Shown here: in pieces, positions 13,985 through 25,114 of the stretch
How positions within the stretch are numbered: position 1 is the first letter of the stretch
Layout of the letters: each line of letters starts with the position of its first letter
Assembly (NCBI GenBank): GCA_023255875.1
Contig: JAGDVY010000023.1
Location: 1 to 35,211 of the forward strand
DNA: 35,211 bases
Reading direction: 5' to 3'
DNA from: Hydrogenobacter sp.
GTDB taxonomy: Bacteria; Aquificota; Aquificia; Aquificales; Aquificaceae
The notes under the pieces: generated by a model
What the model was told of the DNA's origin: nothing
Database searches by the model: none
The model's input: only the letters and a program-made list of their open reading frames with translations
Program-made: the position numbers and the translations under genes

Positions 13985-15385
13985 ATGGACATACTAAACT
14001 TGCTAAAAGATGCCAAAGGCATCACAGACAACTCAAAGGAAGTGCAGGAAGGCTACATCTTTGTAGCCATAAAAGGATCTCAGACAGATGGACACAACTT
14101 TGTGGAAGAGGCATTGAAAAGAGGTGCCAAGTGGGTACTTGTGGAAAAAGACCTGAACATACAAGACAGCAGAATAGTAAAAGTAGAAGACACAAGACGT
14201 GCCTTAGGAGAACTTGCCCATGCCTTCTACGGAGAGCCATCTAAAAAGCTAAAAGTGATAGGCATAACTGGAACTAATGGAAAGACTACTACAACTCACA
14301 TAATAGAATCTGTGCTAAACAAAGGTGGTATAAAAACGGGACTTATAGGTACCATATATTACAGGTTTATGGACAAAGTTTATCAGTATGAAAGTAGAAC
14401 AACACCCAACCCCATTTTGTGGCATAGCACTCTCAAAAGCATGTTAGAAGATGGAGCACAGGCGGTATCTGCGGAAGTATCTTCTCATGCCCTTGACCAA
14501 AAGCGCGTATGGCCCACACACTTTGAGATCGTTGGCTTTACGAACCTATCTCATGATCACCTTGACTACCACAAAACCATGGAGGAGTACTTTAAGGCAA
14601 AACTAAGGCTATTCACAGAGTACAACCACAAACACGCTATTGTGAATATAGATGATCCTTACGGAAAGAGGATATATGAGGAGCTAAAAGGAAAAGCCAT
14701 AACTTACGGAAGGGAAGGAGACTTTAAAATCCTTGACTTTAGCACCAATTTTGATGGATCAAGGTTAAAAGTCCATTACCAAGGCAGGGTTTATAACTTT
14801 TATTCAAACCTTGTAGGAGATTTTCAGGCTTATAACCTGTCTGCGGGAATACTCTGTGGTATGCTTCTTGGTGTTGATCCGCAAGCCATTCAGGAAGGTA
14901 TAGAAAAAGTTTATGTGCCCGGACGATTTGAAACCTACAAAGGAGATGGGTTTTTGGTTATAGTGGACTATGCTCACACACCAGATGCCCTTGAAAATGT
15001 GCTAAAAAGTGTGAGGAAACTTTGCAAAGGGAAGGTAATAACTGTTTTTGGTGCAGGTGGCAACAGAGACAGAACCAAAAGGCCAATAATGGGAAGAGTG
15101 GCAGAAACTCTGTCAGACCTTGTGGTGATTACATCAGACAATCCAAGGGATGAAGAACCAATCCAGATCATAAGGGATATACTGGAAGGTATAAACGACA
15201 CCTCAAAAGTTCTAGTGGAAGAAGACAGAAAAAGAGCTATAGAACTTGCTATAAATATGGCAAAAGAGGGAGATGTGGTTCTCATTGCAGGCAAAGGACA
15301 CGAGGACTATCAAGAAATAAAAGGAGTAAAATATCCTTTCCGAGACTCACAAGTGGTAAAGGAGGCTTTAGGTGTGCGACTTTGA
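13985..15385 (+). CDS. murE: UDP-MurNAc-tripeptide synthetase MurE, meso-diaminopimelate type
   Basis: A 466-residue Mur ligase that adds the third stem-peptide residue in peptidoglycan synthesis. The ATP site is ITGTNGKTTTTH at about residues 93-104; further motifs are STTPNP-like TTPNPILWHS, SAEVSSHALDQKR, FTNLSHDHLDYH and the C-terminal TSDNPRDEEP, the DNPR variant that selects meso-diaminopimelate over lysine. GNRDRTKRP and AGKGHEDYQ are also typical. The ATG follows the synthase stop by 2 bases. The 3' end overlaps the next small gene by 14 bases. MurD is encoded elsewhere in the window (30864-32120). Confidence 0.95.
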   Translation: MDILNLLKDAKGITDNSKEVQEGYIFVAIKGSQTDGHNFVEEALKRGAKWVLVEKDLNIQDSRIVKVEDTRRALGELAHAFYGEPSKKLKVIGITGTNGKTTTTHIIESVLNKGGIKTGLIGTIYYRFMDKVYQYESRTTPNPILWHSTLKSMLEDGAQAVSAEVSSHALDQKRVWPTHFEIVGFTNLSHDHLDYHKTMEEYFKAKLRLFTEYNHKHAIVNIDDPYGKRIYEELKGKAITYGREGDFKILDFSTNFDGSRLKVHYQGRVYNFYSNLVGDFQAYNLSAGILCGMLLGVDPQAIQEGIEKVYVPGRFETYKGDGFLVIVDYAHTPDALENVLKSVRKLCKGKVITVFGAGGNRDRTKRPIMGRVAETLSDLVVITSDNPRDEEPIQIIRDILEGINDTSKVLVEEDRKRAIELAINMAKEGDVVLIAGKGHEDYQEIKGVKYPFRDSQVVKEALGVRL

Positions 15386-15632
15386 GAATTTACACTACCA
15401 TCTAAAAGATGAGCTTTTGAGGATATACAAAGAGGCAGATGTACCTCAGCCCAGAGTAAAGATAGAGGATCTTAAGAGCGCAAGGATATGTGGTCTTTCC
15501 AACTTGGCAAAACTCATTTTGTATCTTGAGAGAGAAGGATATCTTACAGTAATTAACAAAGATGAAAGCTTTAAAAACTGGGAGATACAGATAGAGCCAG
15601 GGATACTTGATCTTATGTTTGGTTATGGATAG
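15372..15632 (+). CDS. Small protein of unknown function coupled to murE
   Basis: An 86-residue protein I do not recognise. It starts at a GTG (15372) that overlaps the end of murE by 14 bases and has a strong GGAGG at 15361-15365, 6 bases before it, so translation is well supported. The sequence is mixed helix and strand: an acidic N-terminal helix (FENLHYHLKDELLRIYKEA), then LSNLAKLILYLEREGYLTVI, which resembles the second half of a winged helix, and a short strand region ending in FGYG. There is no signal peptide, membrane helix or Cys motif. Its position between murE and clpC suggests co-expression with cell-wall synthesis, but no function can be assigned. Confidence 0.75.
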   Translation: MCDFENLHYHLKDELLRIYKEADVPQPRVKIEDLKSARICGLSNLAKLILYLEREGYLTVINKDESFKNWEIQIEPGILDLMFGYG

Positions 15633-15685
15633 CTTGCCAAAGGCACTACTTCACATATCTTTATTAATTAAGCGAGGTGTAAGAG

Positions 15686-19104
<3,419 letters not shown>

Positions 19105-19107
19105 ACA

Positions 19108-19416
19108 ATGGAGCAGGAAATTTACGAAAAACTAAAGGAGATAAGGGATCCAGAGATACCCCTTGACATAGTAAACTTAGGTTTGGTTTATGGAGTTGTG
19201 GTAAAAGACAATGTTGCATACATAGATATGACCCTAACAGTACAAGGATGTCCTGCAAAGTCATACTTTGCACAGCACGTAAGGGACCACATACTTAAGA
19301 ACTTTCCTAATCTAAGAGATGTGGTAGTAAACTTTGTCTTTGAACCTCCGTGGAATAAGGATAAAATATCTGAAGAAGGCAAAGAGAAGCTCAGGAGCAT
19401 GGGATGGAGTATTTGA
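19108..19416 (+). CDS. MIP18/DUF59-family iron-sulfur assembly protein (SufT/PaaD-like)
   Basis: A 102-residue protein with the DUF59 fold: LKEIRDPEIPLDIVNLGLVY near the N-terminus (DPE-x-P-x-DIV-x-LGLVY is the family signature) and TVQGCPAK around residue 48-55, where the single conserved Cys lies, then FVFEPPWNKDKISEEGKEKL. Relatives include SufT, PaaD and the N-terminal domain of Mrp, which act in iron-sulfur cluster maturation. It follows galE by 3 bases and overlaps the V4R gene by 13 bases. Which Fe-S protein it serves cannot be told; this autotroph has many. Confidence 0.88.
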   Translation: MEQEIYEKLKEIRDPEIPLDIVNLGLVYGVVVKDNVAYIDMTLTVQGCPAKSYFAQHVRDHILKNFPNLRDVVVNFVFEPPWNKDKISEEGKEKLRSMGWSI

Positions 19417-19889
19417 AGGATAAGTTTCGTGCGCTGGCAGAAGCCATAGAGAGAGAATCTGTGCTTATACATCGCGCGGCGCTCATAGACGGATACAGGG
19501 ACCTGCACAAGCTTTCCAAGTTAGGTATAGAAAAGGTTATAAAGAGGGCTGCAAGTTATGGAGGAAAAAAGGGCGCAAAGATATTAAAGGAAAGGTATGG
19601 CGTCTATACAGACAGGCTTGACGAAGCCCTTGAGATACTTACCGTAATAGCGGAATCTTCAAGACTCTTGGATGTGTTTGAGTATGACATAGATGCCATG
19701 GAGATAAGGATAGAGGGTTCTATATTAGTTGAGGCGGTAGGAAAGAGTAAGAACCCTGTTTGTGAACCTATGGCTGGTTTTTTTGAAGGCTTTTTAAGCA
19801 CCCTCCTTGACAAGAACTTTGAAGTAAAAGAGATAAGGTGCAAAGCGCAAGGACACGAAAAGTGCGTTTTTAAGATAACGCAGAAGTGA
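19404..19889 (+). CDS. V4R-domain protein
   Basis: A 161-residue protein with a 4-vinyl-reductase (V4R) domain, a small-molecule-binding fold found in XylR/DmpR-type sensors, BchJ and TRAPP Bet3. The C-terminal half shows the family pattern: CEPMAGFFEGFLSTLLDKNF, then VKEIRCKAQGHEKCVFKI with the conserved Cys residues. There is no attached DNA-binding domain. The ATG overlaps the DUF59 gene by 13 bases and has AGGAG 6 bases before it. The ligand is unknown; in related stand-alone proteins it may be a hydrophobic or porphyrin-like compound. Confidence 0.82.
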   Translation: MEYLKDKFRALAEAIERESVLIHRAALIDGYRDLHKLSKLGIEKVIKRAASYGGKKGAKILKERYGVYTDRLDEALEILTVIAESSRLLDVFEYDIDAMEIRIEGSILVEAVGKSKNPVCEPMAGFFEGFLSTLLDKNFEVKEIRCKAQGHEKCVFKITQK

Positions 19890-20290
19890 TGGGTACCTTT
19901 ATCGTAAGAACTACCAAAAGGACAAGCTTTGTGAATATTACCGCAAACGTAAAAGAGGAGGTGAGAAAGTCAGGCGTAAAGTCAGGTATCTGTTTAGTGT
20001 ATGTGCCTCATACTACTGCAGCGGTTTTCATTAACGAAGGTGCGGACCCTGACGTGATCAGAGACATAGCCAACACTATAGAAAAGCTCATACCTTGGGA
20101 GGATAGATCTTACACTCATGCGGAGGGCAATTCTGCAGCGCACATAAGAAGTGCACTAATAGGAAACTCAAGGGTTATACCCATTGAAGACGGTCAGCTA
20201 CTTCTTGGAAGGTGGGAAGCCATATTTTTGGCGGAGTTTGACGGTCCCAGAGAGAGAAAGGTGGTGGTAAAAGTTATAGGAGGAGTGTAA
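19889..20290 (+). CDS. YjbQ/UPF0047-family protein
   Basis: A 133-residue protein of the YjbQ (UPF0047) family, small trimeric enzymes with reported weak thiamine-phosphate-synthase side activity. Signatures are [25 protein letters not shown], then [18 protein letters not shown] and [24 protein letters not shown]; the conserved His residues lie in PHTT, YTHAEGN and AAHI and probably bind a metal. The ATG at 19889 shares one base with the preceding TGA (TGATG), and the GTG at 19886 is not needed. The true physiological role of the family is not settled. Confidence 0.88.
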   Translation: MGTFIVRTTKRTSFVNITANVKEEVRKSGVKSGICLVYVPHTTAAVFINEGADPDVIRDIANTIEKLIPWEDRSYTHAEGNSAAHIRSALIGNSRVIPIEDGQLLLGRWEAIFLAEFDGPRERKVVVKVIGGV

Positions 20291-21235
20291 TTGCGCGTCC
20301 TTATAACAGGGGCAGCGGGGTTTATAGGCTCCCATCTGTGTGATAGGTTTATCCAAGAAGGGTTTGAAGTTATAGGTATGGACAACTTCATTACGGGTTC
20401 ACCGGACAACATAGCGCATCTTTTTGGACATCCTAAGTTCAAATTTATACACTACAACGTAGTAAACTATATATACCTTGAAGGTCCTGTGGATATAGTT
20501 TTGCATTTTGCCTGTCCCGCTTCGCCTGCGGACTACATGTCCCACCCTATCCACACCATGAAGGTGGACTCTTTGGGAACTTTAAACACTCTTGGTTTTG
20601 CTAAGTTAAAGAAGGCAAGGTATGTGTTTGCTTCCACTTCTGAGGTTTACGGTGATCCCACAGTTCATCCACAACCGGAAACTTACTGGGGAAACGTAAA
20701 CCCAATAGGACCGCGTAGCGTTTATGACGAAGCCAAAAGGTTTTCGGAAGCTCTGTGTATGGCTTATCATAGGGAACACGGCATAGATGTCAGGATACTC
20801 AGAATATTCAACACCTATGGACCTCGCATGAGAATGAACGATGGTAGAGTCATACCCAACTTTATAACACAGGCGCTCAAAGGAGAGCCCCTCACTGTAT
20901 ACGGAAGTGGTGAACAAACCAGAAGCTTTTGTTACATAGACGATTTGGTAGAAGGTATCTTTATGGCATCTGTAAAAGATGGTTTGTCTGGTGAGGTCAT
21001 AAACCTTGGAAATCCCCAAGAGTTTAGGATCATAGACATAGCTAAGCTCATAATAGAGCTAACTAACAGTAATTCTAAGATAGTGTTTTATCCACCACTG
21101 CCAGACGATCCCAAAAGGAGATGTCCAGACATAAGCAAAGCCAAAAGACTTCTCTCTTGGGAGCCAAAAAAGCCTCTCAGAGAGGGACTCTTGGAAACCA
21201 TAAACTGGTTCAGAAAGAAACTAAAAGACGCATAA
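20291..21235 (+). CDS. UDP-glucuronate decarboxylase-like SDR enzyme
   Basis: A 314-residue extended short-chain dehydrogenase closest to UDP-xylose synthases, which decarboxylate UDP-glucuronate with NAD. The Rossmann motif is GAAGFIGSH (7-15), followed by [25 protein letters not shown], the catalytic YDEAKRF (Tyr-x3-Lys), [21 protein letters not shown] and [15 protein letters not shown], all typical of this subfamily. It begins at a TTG (20291) with AGGAG 5 bases before it; no ATG is available at a better place. It ends overlapping the convergent AEC transporter gene by 26 bases. A dTDP-glucose 4,6-dehydratase-like role is a less likely alternative. It would supply a sugar for surface polysaccharide. 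Confidence 0.88.
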   Translation: MRVLITGAAGFIGSHLCDRFIQEGFEVIGMDNFITGSPDNIAHLFGHPKFKFIHYNVVNYIYLEGPVDIVLHFACPASPADYMSHPIHTMKVDSLGTLNTLGFAKLKKARYVFASTSEVYGDPTVHPQPETYWGNVNPIGPRSVYDEAKRFSEALCMAYHREHGIDVRILRIFNTYGPRMRMNDGRVIPNFITQALKGEPLTVYGSGEQTRSFCYIDDLVEGIFMASVKDGLSGEVINLGNPQEFRIIDIAKLIIELTNSNSKIVFYPPLPDDPKRRCPDISKAKRLLSWEPKKPLREGLLETINWFRKKLKDA

Positions 21236-22079
21236 AGATGGGAAGGGTGATAAAGCTAAGGAGTAGTCCAAGACCTACAGTTGCAAAAGCAAGCTCGTAA
21301 TTTAGGCCATATCTCAAAGAGAGAACGCCAGCCATCATCATACTTGGCATTCCAGATTCTAAAAGAGATACTTTAAAAGCTAAGCCCTGAGCGTTGAAAA
21401 GTTGTCCCATCTGATAGGTTATGAGTACTGACAGGAACATCTTTATGAAAAGTGCCAAAAGGCTAATGGGCAGATACTTCTTTATTTCTGAATAGCTAAG
21501 GGACAAACCAAGTGTAAAGAGCACCACGGGTGATAAAGAGCCAGCAACAGTATCCAAAACTTTTATCACTTCCGGATGAAGGTTGTAATCTTTTAGCAGA
21601 AAGCCAAGAACCAAGCCCCAAAAAGGCGGAAATGTCAGAAGCTCCTTTATGTTAAACCTACCTATGGACACAAAAAAGCCCAGTGTGGAAACCAACAGAA
21701 AAGAGCCTAAGCTGTCGTATATAACCGCATACTTTAAGCCCTCTTGTCCAAAAAAGGACAGTGTGTAAGGATATCCCAAAAAGGCGGTATTACCAAAGGA
21801 AGAAACCAAAAGAAAAACTCTCAGGTCTTTGTCTTTTAATCCAATAGCCTTTCCTACAATAAAGGACACAAGCATACAAAAAATTATTCCGCTCCAAGCA
21901 AGAGCCACCACTAAAAACACGCTCCTGTTTATTCCAAGACTGTGCGCAGACCTAAAGCTGACCGCAGGAAGGGTTATGTATATGATGTAATTGATGAGCA
22001 CCTTTGTGTCATCTTCTTTAAAAATGCGAACTTTCTTGAGGAAGTAAGCCAAGATAACTAAAAGTATTACTTCAGGCAT
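21210..22079 (-). CDS. AEC-family (auxin efflux carrier-like) transporter
   Basis: A 289-residue membrane protein with eight to ten hydrophobic helices of the AEC family, which export or import small carboxylates. Characteristic are the N-terminal [54 protein letters not shown] with its conserved Asn-Thr/Gly-Pro break, and the C-terminal [20 protein letters not shown]. Its substrate is unknown. The ATG overlaps the stop of the NurA-like gene by 8 bases and no clear ribosome site is seen, so translation is probably coupled. Its 3' end runs 26 bases into the convergent sugar-nucleotide gene. Confidence 0.87.
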   Translation of the reverse strand: MPEVILLVILAYFLKKVRIFKEDDTKVLINYIIYITLPAVSFRSAHSLGINRSVFLVVALAWSGIIFCMLVSFIVGKAIGLKDKDLRVFLLVSSFGNTAFLGYPYTLSFFGQEGLKYAVIYDSLGSFLLVSTLGFFVSIGRFNIKELLTFPPFWGLVLGFLLKDYNLHPEVIKVLDTVAGSLSPVVLFTLGLSLSYSEIKKYLPISLLALFIKMFLSVLITYQMGQLFNAQGLAFKVSLLESGMPSMMMAGVLSLRYGLNYELAFATVGLGLLLSFITLPIFMRLLVSF

Positions 22080-23010
22080 ATATGAGCTTTTGTATCTGTC
22101 TTCTTACTATGGAGTAAGAGCCCAAGTGTTTTCTTAGAAAGTTCTCAAGGCTTTTTATTGGGAGTAGGTTCTGTGGAGCCCTTCTGTCTTGAAAAACACT
22201 GCTTATTAGCTTAGGAAGGACTCCTGCAGTTATGTCCGCTATACGTTTTGCATTATCCAAGCCTATCTTTTCAAAGACCTCAAGTCTGACAAGAGAGCCT
22301 ATGCCCTCACCATCTGTGAGTTTCACATACCAAGTGTATTTTTCTACCTTTTCTGTCTCTTCTTGTCCGCGCTGGTAATGCACCTTTATTATAGGTGTTC
22401 TCTGCCCACGCTTCAGACGGCTAAGCAGGTATGCATCCTCCTTCCTCATAAAGAGCTTCTTTATAGTTTTGATGTATCCCACGCAGTGTGTACCCTTGAG
22501 CTTATTGCTAAGAGTCCCATCGCATATCAAAAGGCTATATCCTGTGCCCATAGCCACATTTCTTGCCACGCTCACCTCAAGTTCTTCTTTCAATATCTTG
22601 TTTATTTCCTTAGAGACATCATCTTTTACAGGAAGCACCTCAAACCCCAAATCCAAAGGAGGTATGTCCTGTAACATACCCCTAACTACCATATAGCGCT
22701 TCACTACAGGGTTATACATGGATTCCTTTATCTGATTGAGCCTACCCAACTTTACTATTACAGCACCAGCTCCAAGGGAAACAAAAGCACCTTCGTAGCT
22801 TACTCCACTTTCGTCCATAAGATACAAAGCGTACTCTGTCCTTCTCACACCATCTACAAAAGCTATGGTGATGTCTTCTTCTGGGTCTACACCTGGATAA
22901 GGTACAGGGTCTTCAGCCATATCCACAAACTGCTCTGACTCTTCGTACTCCAAAAGCTCCACATCGGGAATTTCCCAAGGTTTTAGGGCTATCTTGTACT
23001 TTCCCAACAT
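22072..23010 (-). CDS. NurA-domain nuclease-like protein
   Basis: A 312-residue protein with the NurA layout: an acidic ITIAFVDGVRRTEYALY near the N-terminus, a second metal-site region LLICDGTLSNKLKGTHCVGYIKTIKKLF, and the C-terminal QDRRAPQNLLPIKSLENFLR followed by HLGSYSIVRRQI, which matches the QN-x2-PI-x2-LE...R(R/K) ending of NurA. NurA is a 5'-3' nuclease that works with the HerA translocase in DNA end resection in archaea; bacterial stand-alone versions exist. No HerA gene is in the window. The start is set at the ATG at 23010, one base after the preceding stop codon (TAG-C-ATG); an upstream TTG at 23022 is the alternative. It is followed by the AEC gene with an 8-base overlap. Confidence 0.78.
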   Translation of the reverse strand: MLGKYKIALKPWEIPDVELLEYEESEQFVDMAEDPVPYPGVDPEEDITIAFVDGVRRTEYALYLMDESGVSYEGAFVSLGAGAVIVKLGRLNQIKESMYNPVVKRYMVVRGMLQDIPPLDLGFEVLPVKDDVSKEINKILKEELEVSVARNVAMGTGYSLLICDGTLSNKLKGTHCVGYIKTIKKLFMRKEDAYLLSRLKRGQRTPIIKVHYQRGQEETEKVEKYTWYVKLTDGEGIGSLVRLEVFEKIGLDNAKRIADITAGVLPKLISSVFQDRRAPQNLLPIKSLENFLRKHLGSYSIVRRQIQKLIYA

Positions 23011-23011
23011 G

Positions 23012-23728
23012 CTACAAGCCAAAGATTACGGGCTTGCCACCTACGGTTTTAAGGGGAGTTTTGTGCCTTAGAAGATTAAGAGAGAAGGCTAAGTTATCGT
23101 ATAGGTCTATGGAGTAGTTGTCCCAAAAAACGCAAGTGCCTGCAAGACAGAAATATCCACCACTTGTAGGTGCTATATGTTCTGCTATAAGCAGTGTGTA
23201 GTTATCTTGACTTGACTTTGCGGTATCCTCTGCGCGAGCTACCACTTTTATGTCTGGCATAAGAGGCTTTATGGATGCGGTACAAGGAAGGACTATCTTT
23301 TGAACTACCACCTCGTTTTTTTCGTTCTTTGTGTACCTTCTTAGCTTGGATGTGACCACAAAGTACTTGTCTCCTTGATGATTGTTTACTTCATCAATAA
23401 CCTCATCGGAGTTTAGTTCCATGCCAAAACGCCTTGCGAGGGTGTTGCATGTGTCCGCTATGTGGTCCTCGTTTTTGTAGTATCCCAAAAGGATAACCTT
23501 TTTACCTTCTTCCCAGACAAGTCTTTCTATGTCCTGAATTTCCTTTTCTGTAAAGGGTATCTCAGGATAGTTAAACACTATGGTGTCATAATCCTTGAGC
23601 TTGTCCCAGCTATCCACCTCGTCTATCTGTATGCCAACCTTTTGTGCCTCTCTGCTAAGCTTAGAAAAGTAGTAATAGTCTGTGATGGTAAACTCCTGAT
23701 GGGTTATACTCCAAGCTACTCTCGTCAT
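23012..23728 (-). CDS. GIFT/DUF4350-like protein of unknown function
   Basis: A 238-residue protein whose N-terminus (VAWSITHQEFTITDYYYFSKL, about 4-24) matches the GATase-like GIFT/DUF4350 domain, a fold that binds rather than cleaves and is found near membrane proteases and IFT52. EVDSWDKLKDYDTIVFNYPE and EEGKKVILLGYY continue the alpha/beta pattern. The C-terminal part contains CLAGTCVFWDNYSIDLYDN. There is no signal peptide. The start at 23728 has TATAAT at 23736-23741, 7 bases before the ATG; the frame stays open to 23917, but that extension only mirrors the next gene's codons in another frame. It stands directly before the NurA-like gene and is the likely functional partner. Confidence 0.7.
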   Translation of the reverse strand: MTRVAWSITHQEFTITDYYYFSKLSREAQKVGIQIDEVDSWDKLKDYDTIVFNYPEIPFTEKEIQDIERLVWEEGKKVILLGYYKNEDHIADTCNTLARRFGMELNSDEVIDEVNNHQGDKYFVVTSKLRRYTKNEKNEVVVQKIVLPCTASIKPLMPDIKVVARAEDTAKSSQDNYTLLIAEHIAPTSGGYFCLAGTCVFWDNYSIDLYDNLAFSLNLLRHKTPLKTVGGKPVIFGL

Positions 23729-23735
23729 AGTTTTA

Positions 23736-23741
23736 ATTATA
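23736..23741 (-). promoter_or_regulatory. -10 hexamer containing a TAA stop codon
   Basis: TATAAT on the minus strand, 7 bases before the GIFT-like ATG. Its inner TAA (23739 to 23737) is the stop codon of the upstream membrane-protein gene. Confidence 0.5.
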
Positions 23742-23937
23742 ACGGTAATCGCTTCTTTTTTATCCAGAAGATGATAACCAAAGCTACAGACAGCAAGGTG
23801 ATAAACAAAGATGCAGGCAGTGCTATACTGCTGTTTATCCTCAGGAAGGTATCCAGCAAAAACAGGAAAAGAAGGTAAAAACCATAAACCACCAAAAGAA
23901 AAGAAAAAGCCTGCCAAAGCTTACCAAGTATGTTCAA
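23737..23937 (-). CDS. Small two-helix membrane protein
   Basis: A 66-residue protein with two predicted membrane helices: about residues 9-30 (QAFSFLLVVYGFYLLFLFLL) and about 38-59 (SIALPASLFITLLSVALVII), ending in a basic KKKRLPL tail. I do not recognise a family. It begins at a TTG (23937) that lies 1 base after the stop of the deacetylase-like gene and has GGAGG 6 bases before it, which supports real translation. Its stop codon is part of the promoter of the next gene. It may be a membrane anchor or accessory for its neighbours; this is speculation. Confidence 0.7.
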   Translation of the reverse strand: MNILGKLWQAFSFLLVVYGFYLLFLFLLDTFLRINSSIALPASLFITLLSVALVIIFWIKKKRLPL

Positions 23938-23938
23938 T

Positions 23939-24868
23939 CTAAGCCTCCAGCATAAGTTCTATGGTTGCACTAACACAGCTTGCCAGAGCCCTCAGGTTAT
24001 ATCCACCTTCAAGAGCAAATAAGGAAGGCACTTTTAATTCTACGCACACGTTGAGAATGTTCCTTACTATGTCCTTTACCCCCTCGGTGCTAACATTTAG
24101 GTAGGTGAGAGGATCATCTTTGTGTATGTCATAGCCTGCGGAGACAAGCACAAATTCGGGTTTAAACTGTCTCATAAGTTCAGGCAGAATTTTTCCATAC
24201 ACCTCTCTGTACTCATCATCACCAGCACCTGCGCTAAGAGGTACATTGTAGGTGTAGCCCAGTCCCTTGCCTGCGCCTCTTTCTTTGTCAGAACCAGTGC
24301 CGGGATAAAAGGGATACTCGTGAGTGGAAAAGTAAAAGACCCTGTCCTCTTCGTAAAAGCTCTTTTGAGTGCCATTTCCGTGGTGAGCATCAAAGTCTAT
24401 GATGAACACCCTTTTGAAACCCTTTTGGAGAAGATACCATCCACCTATAGCTATGTTGTTAAAGAGGCAAAAGCCCATAGCCTTTGCATGCTCCGCATGA
24501 TGACCTGGAGGTCTTATGGCACAAAACACCGTATCTACCTCACCTTCAATAAGTTTATCTATACCTTCAAGGACTCCTCCCACTGCGTAAAGAGCGGTTT
24601 CGTAAGAATCATGGACAGCGTAAGTGTCAGGGTCCAAATAGCCTCCGCCAGCCTCACAAAAGTCGTGCACCTCCTGTATGTAAGCAAGGTCATGATTTAG
24701 AGCTACCTCTTCTATCTTTGCTCTCCTGGGTTTTATCCTTTTTAAGCTTTTAAACAGGTTATTTCTGTCCAGCTCTTGAATTATGCTTATAAGTCTGTCC
24801 ATGTTTTCTGGATGGTTTTTCCGATTGTGCCTTAGGTATATCTCATCGTAAACAAAACCTGTCCTCAT
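23939..24868 (-). CDS. Histone-deacetylase-family zinc amidohydrolase
   Basis: A 309-residue member of the arginase/deacetylase superfamily, close to bacterial AcuC and acetylpolyamine amidohydrolases. Motifs: AIRPPGHHAE with the His pair 123-124, GFCLFNNIAIG, IIDFDAHHGNGTQ with zinc ligands D160 and H162, SAGYDIHKDDP with the third acidic ligand, and EGGYN near the end. It would remove acetyl groups from lysine side chains or polyamines in the cytosol; thermophiles in this group make long and branched polyamines, so a polyamine substrate is possible. The start at 24868 (MRTGFVYDE) is chosen because TATAAT at 24878-24883 stands 9 bases before it and an upstream TTG falls inside that promoter. 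Confidence 0.9.
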   Translation of the reverse strand: MRTGFVYDEIYLRHNRKNHPENMDRLISIIQELDRNNLFKSLKRIKPRRAKIEEVALNHDLAYIQEVHDFCEAGGGYLDPDTYAVHDSYETALYAVGGVLEGIDKLIEGEVDTVFCAIRPPGHHAEHAKAMGFCLFNNIAIGGWYLLQKGFKRVFIIDFDAHHGNGTQKSFYEEDRVFYFSTHEYPFYPGTGSDKERGAGKGLGYTYNVPLSAGAGDDEYREVYGKILPELMRQFKPEFVLVSAGYDIHKDDPLTYLNVSTEGVKDIVRNILNVCVELKVPSLFALEGGYNLRALASCVSATIELMLEA

Positions 24869-24877
24869 ACAAAAAAG

Positions 24878-24883
24878 ATTATA
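24878..24883 (-). promoter_or_regulatory. -10 hexamer of the deacetylase-like gene
   Basis: TATAAT on the minus strand ends 9 bases before the ATG at 24868. The divergent small gene begins at 24911, so both promoters share about 40 bases. Confidence 0.5.
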
Positions 24884-24896
24884 CAAGATTTTGTGC

Positions 24897-24902
24897 TATA
24901 TT
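24897..24902 (+). promoter_or_regulatory. -10-like hexamer of the small secreted protein and rimO
   Basis: TATATT (overlapping TATTAT at 24899-24904) precedes the ATG at 24911 by 8 bases. The GGGT just before the ATG also occurs before the peroxiredoxin start. Confidence 0.35.
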
Positions 24903-24910
24903 ATAAGGGT

Positions 24911-25114
24911 ATGAAAGCTATAGTGTTTTTGCTTTTACTTTTTGCTTTGGGATTTTCCAAAGAGATGAACCTCAAAAAGAAGGAAGAGGGCAAGTTCATA
25001 GATGAGATAAAAACTGCCTTGCAAGATTCTCCTTATAAATCAGACGCTATGTATGGGCAGTTTCACAACGCCAACATATTTAAAGTGGATAGCGAACTAG
25101 ATTTAGAACCATGA
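24911..25114 (+). CDS. Small secreted protein upstream of rimO
   Basis: A 67-residue protein with a clear signal peptide: MKAIVFLLLLFALGFSKE, a short basic start, a Leu/Phe core and a likely cleavage after GFS. The mature part (~50 residues) is charged and soluble, with no Cys and no recognisable domain. The ATG at 24911 is used; the in-frame start at 24893 lies in the promoter region. Its TGA overlaps the rimO ATG (ATGA), so the two are translationally coupled although one product is exported and the other cytosolic. No function can be assigned. Confidence 0.65.
   Translation: MKAIVFLLLLFALGFSKEMNLKKKEEGKFIDEIKTALQDSPYKSDAMYGQFHNANIFKVDSELDLEP

Noticed and set aside
23729-23917. N-terminal extension of the GIFT-like protein
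   Set aside because: It overlaps the two-helix membrane protein gene in another frame, and a TATAAT stands 7 bases before the ATG at 23728.
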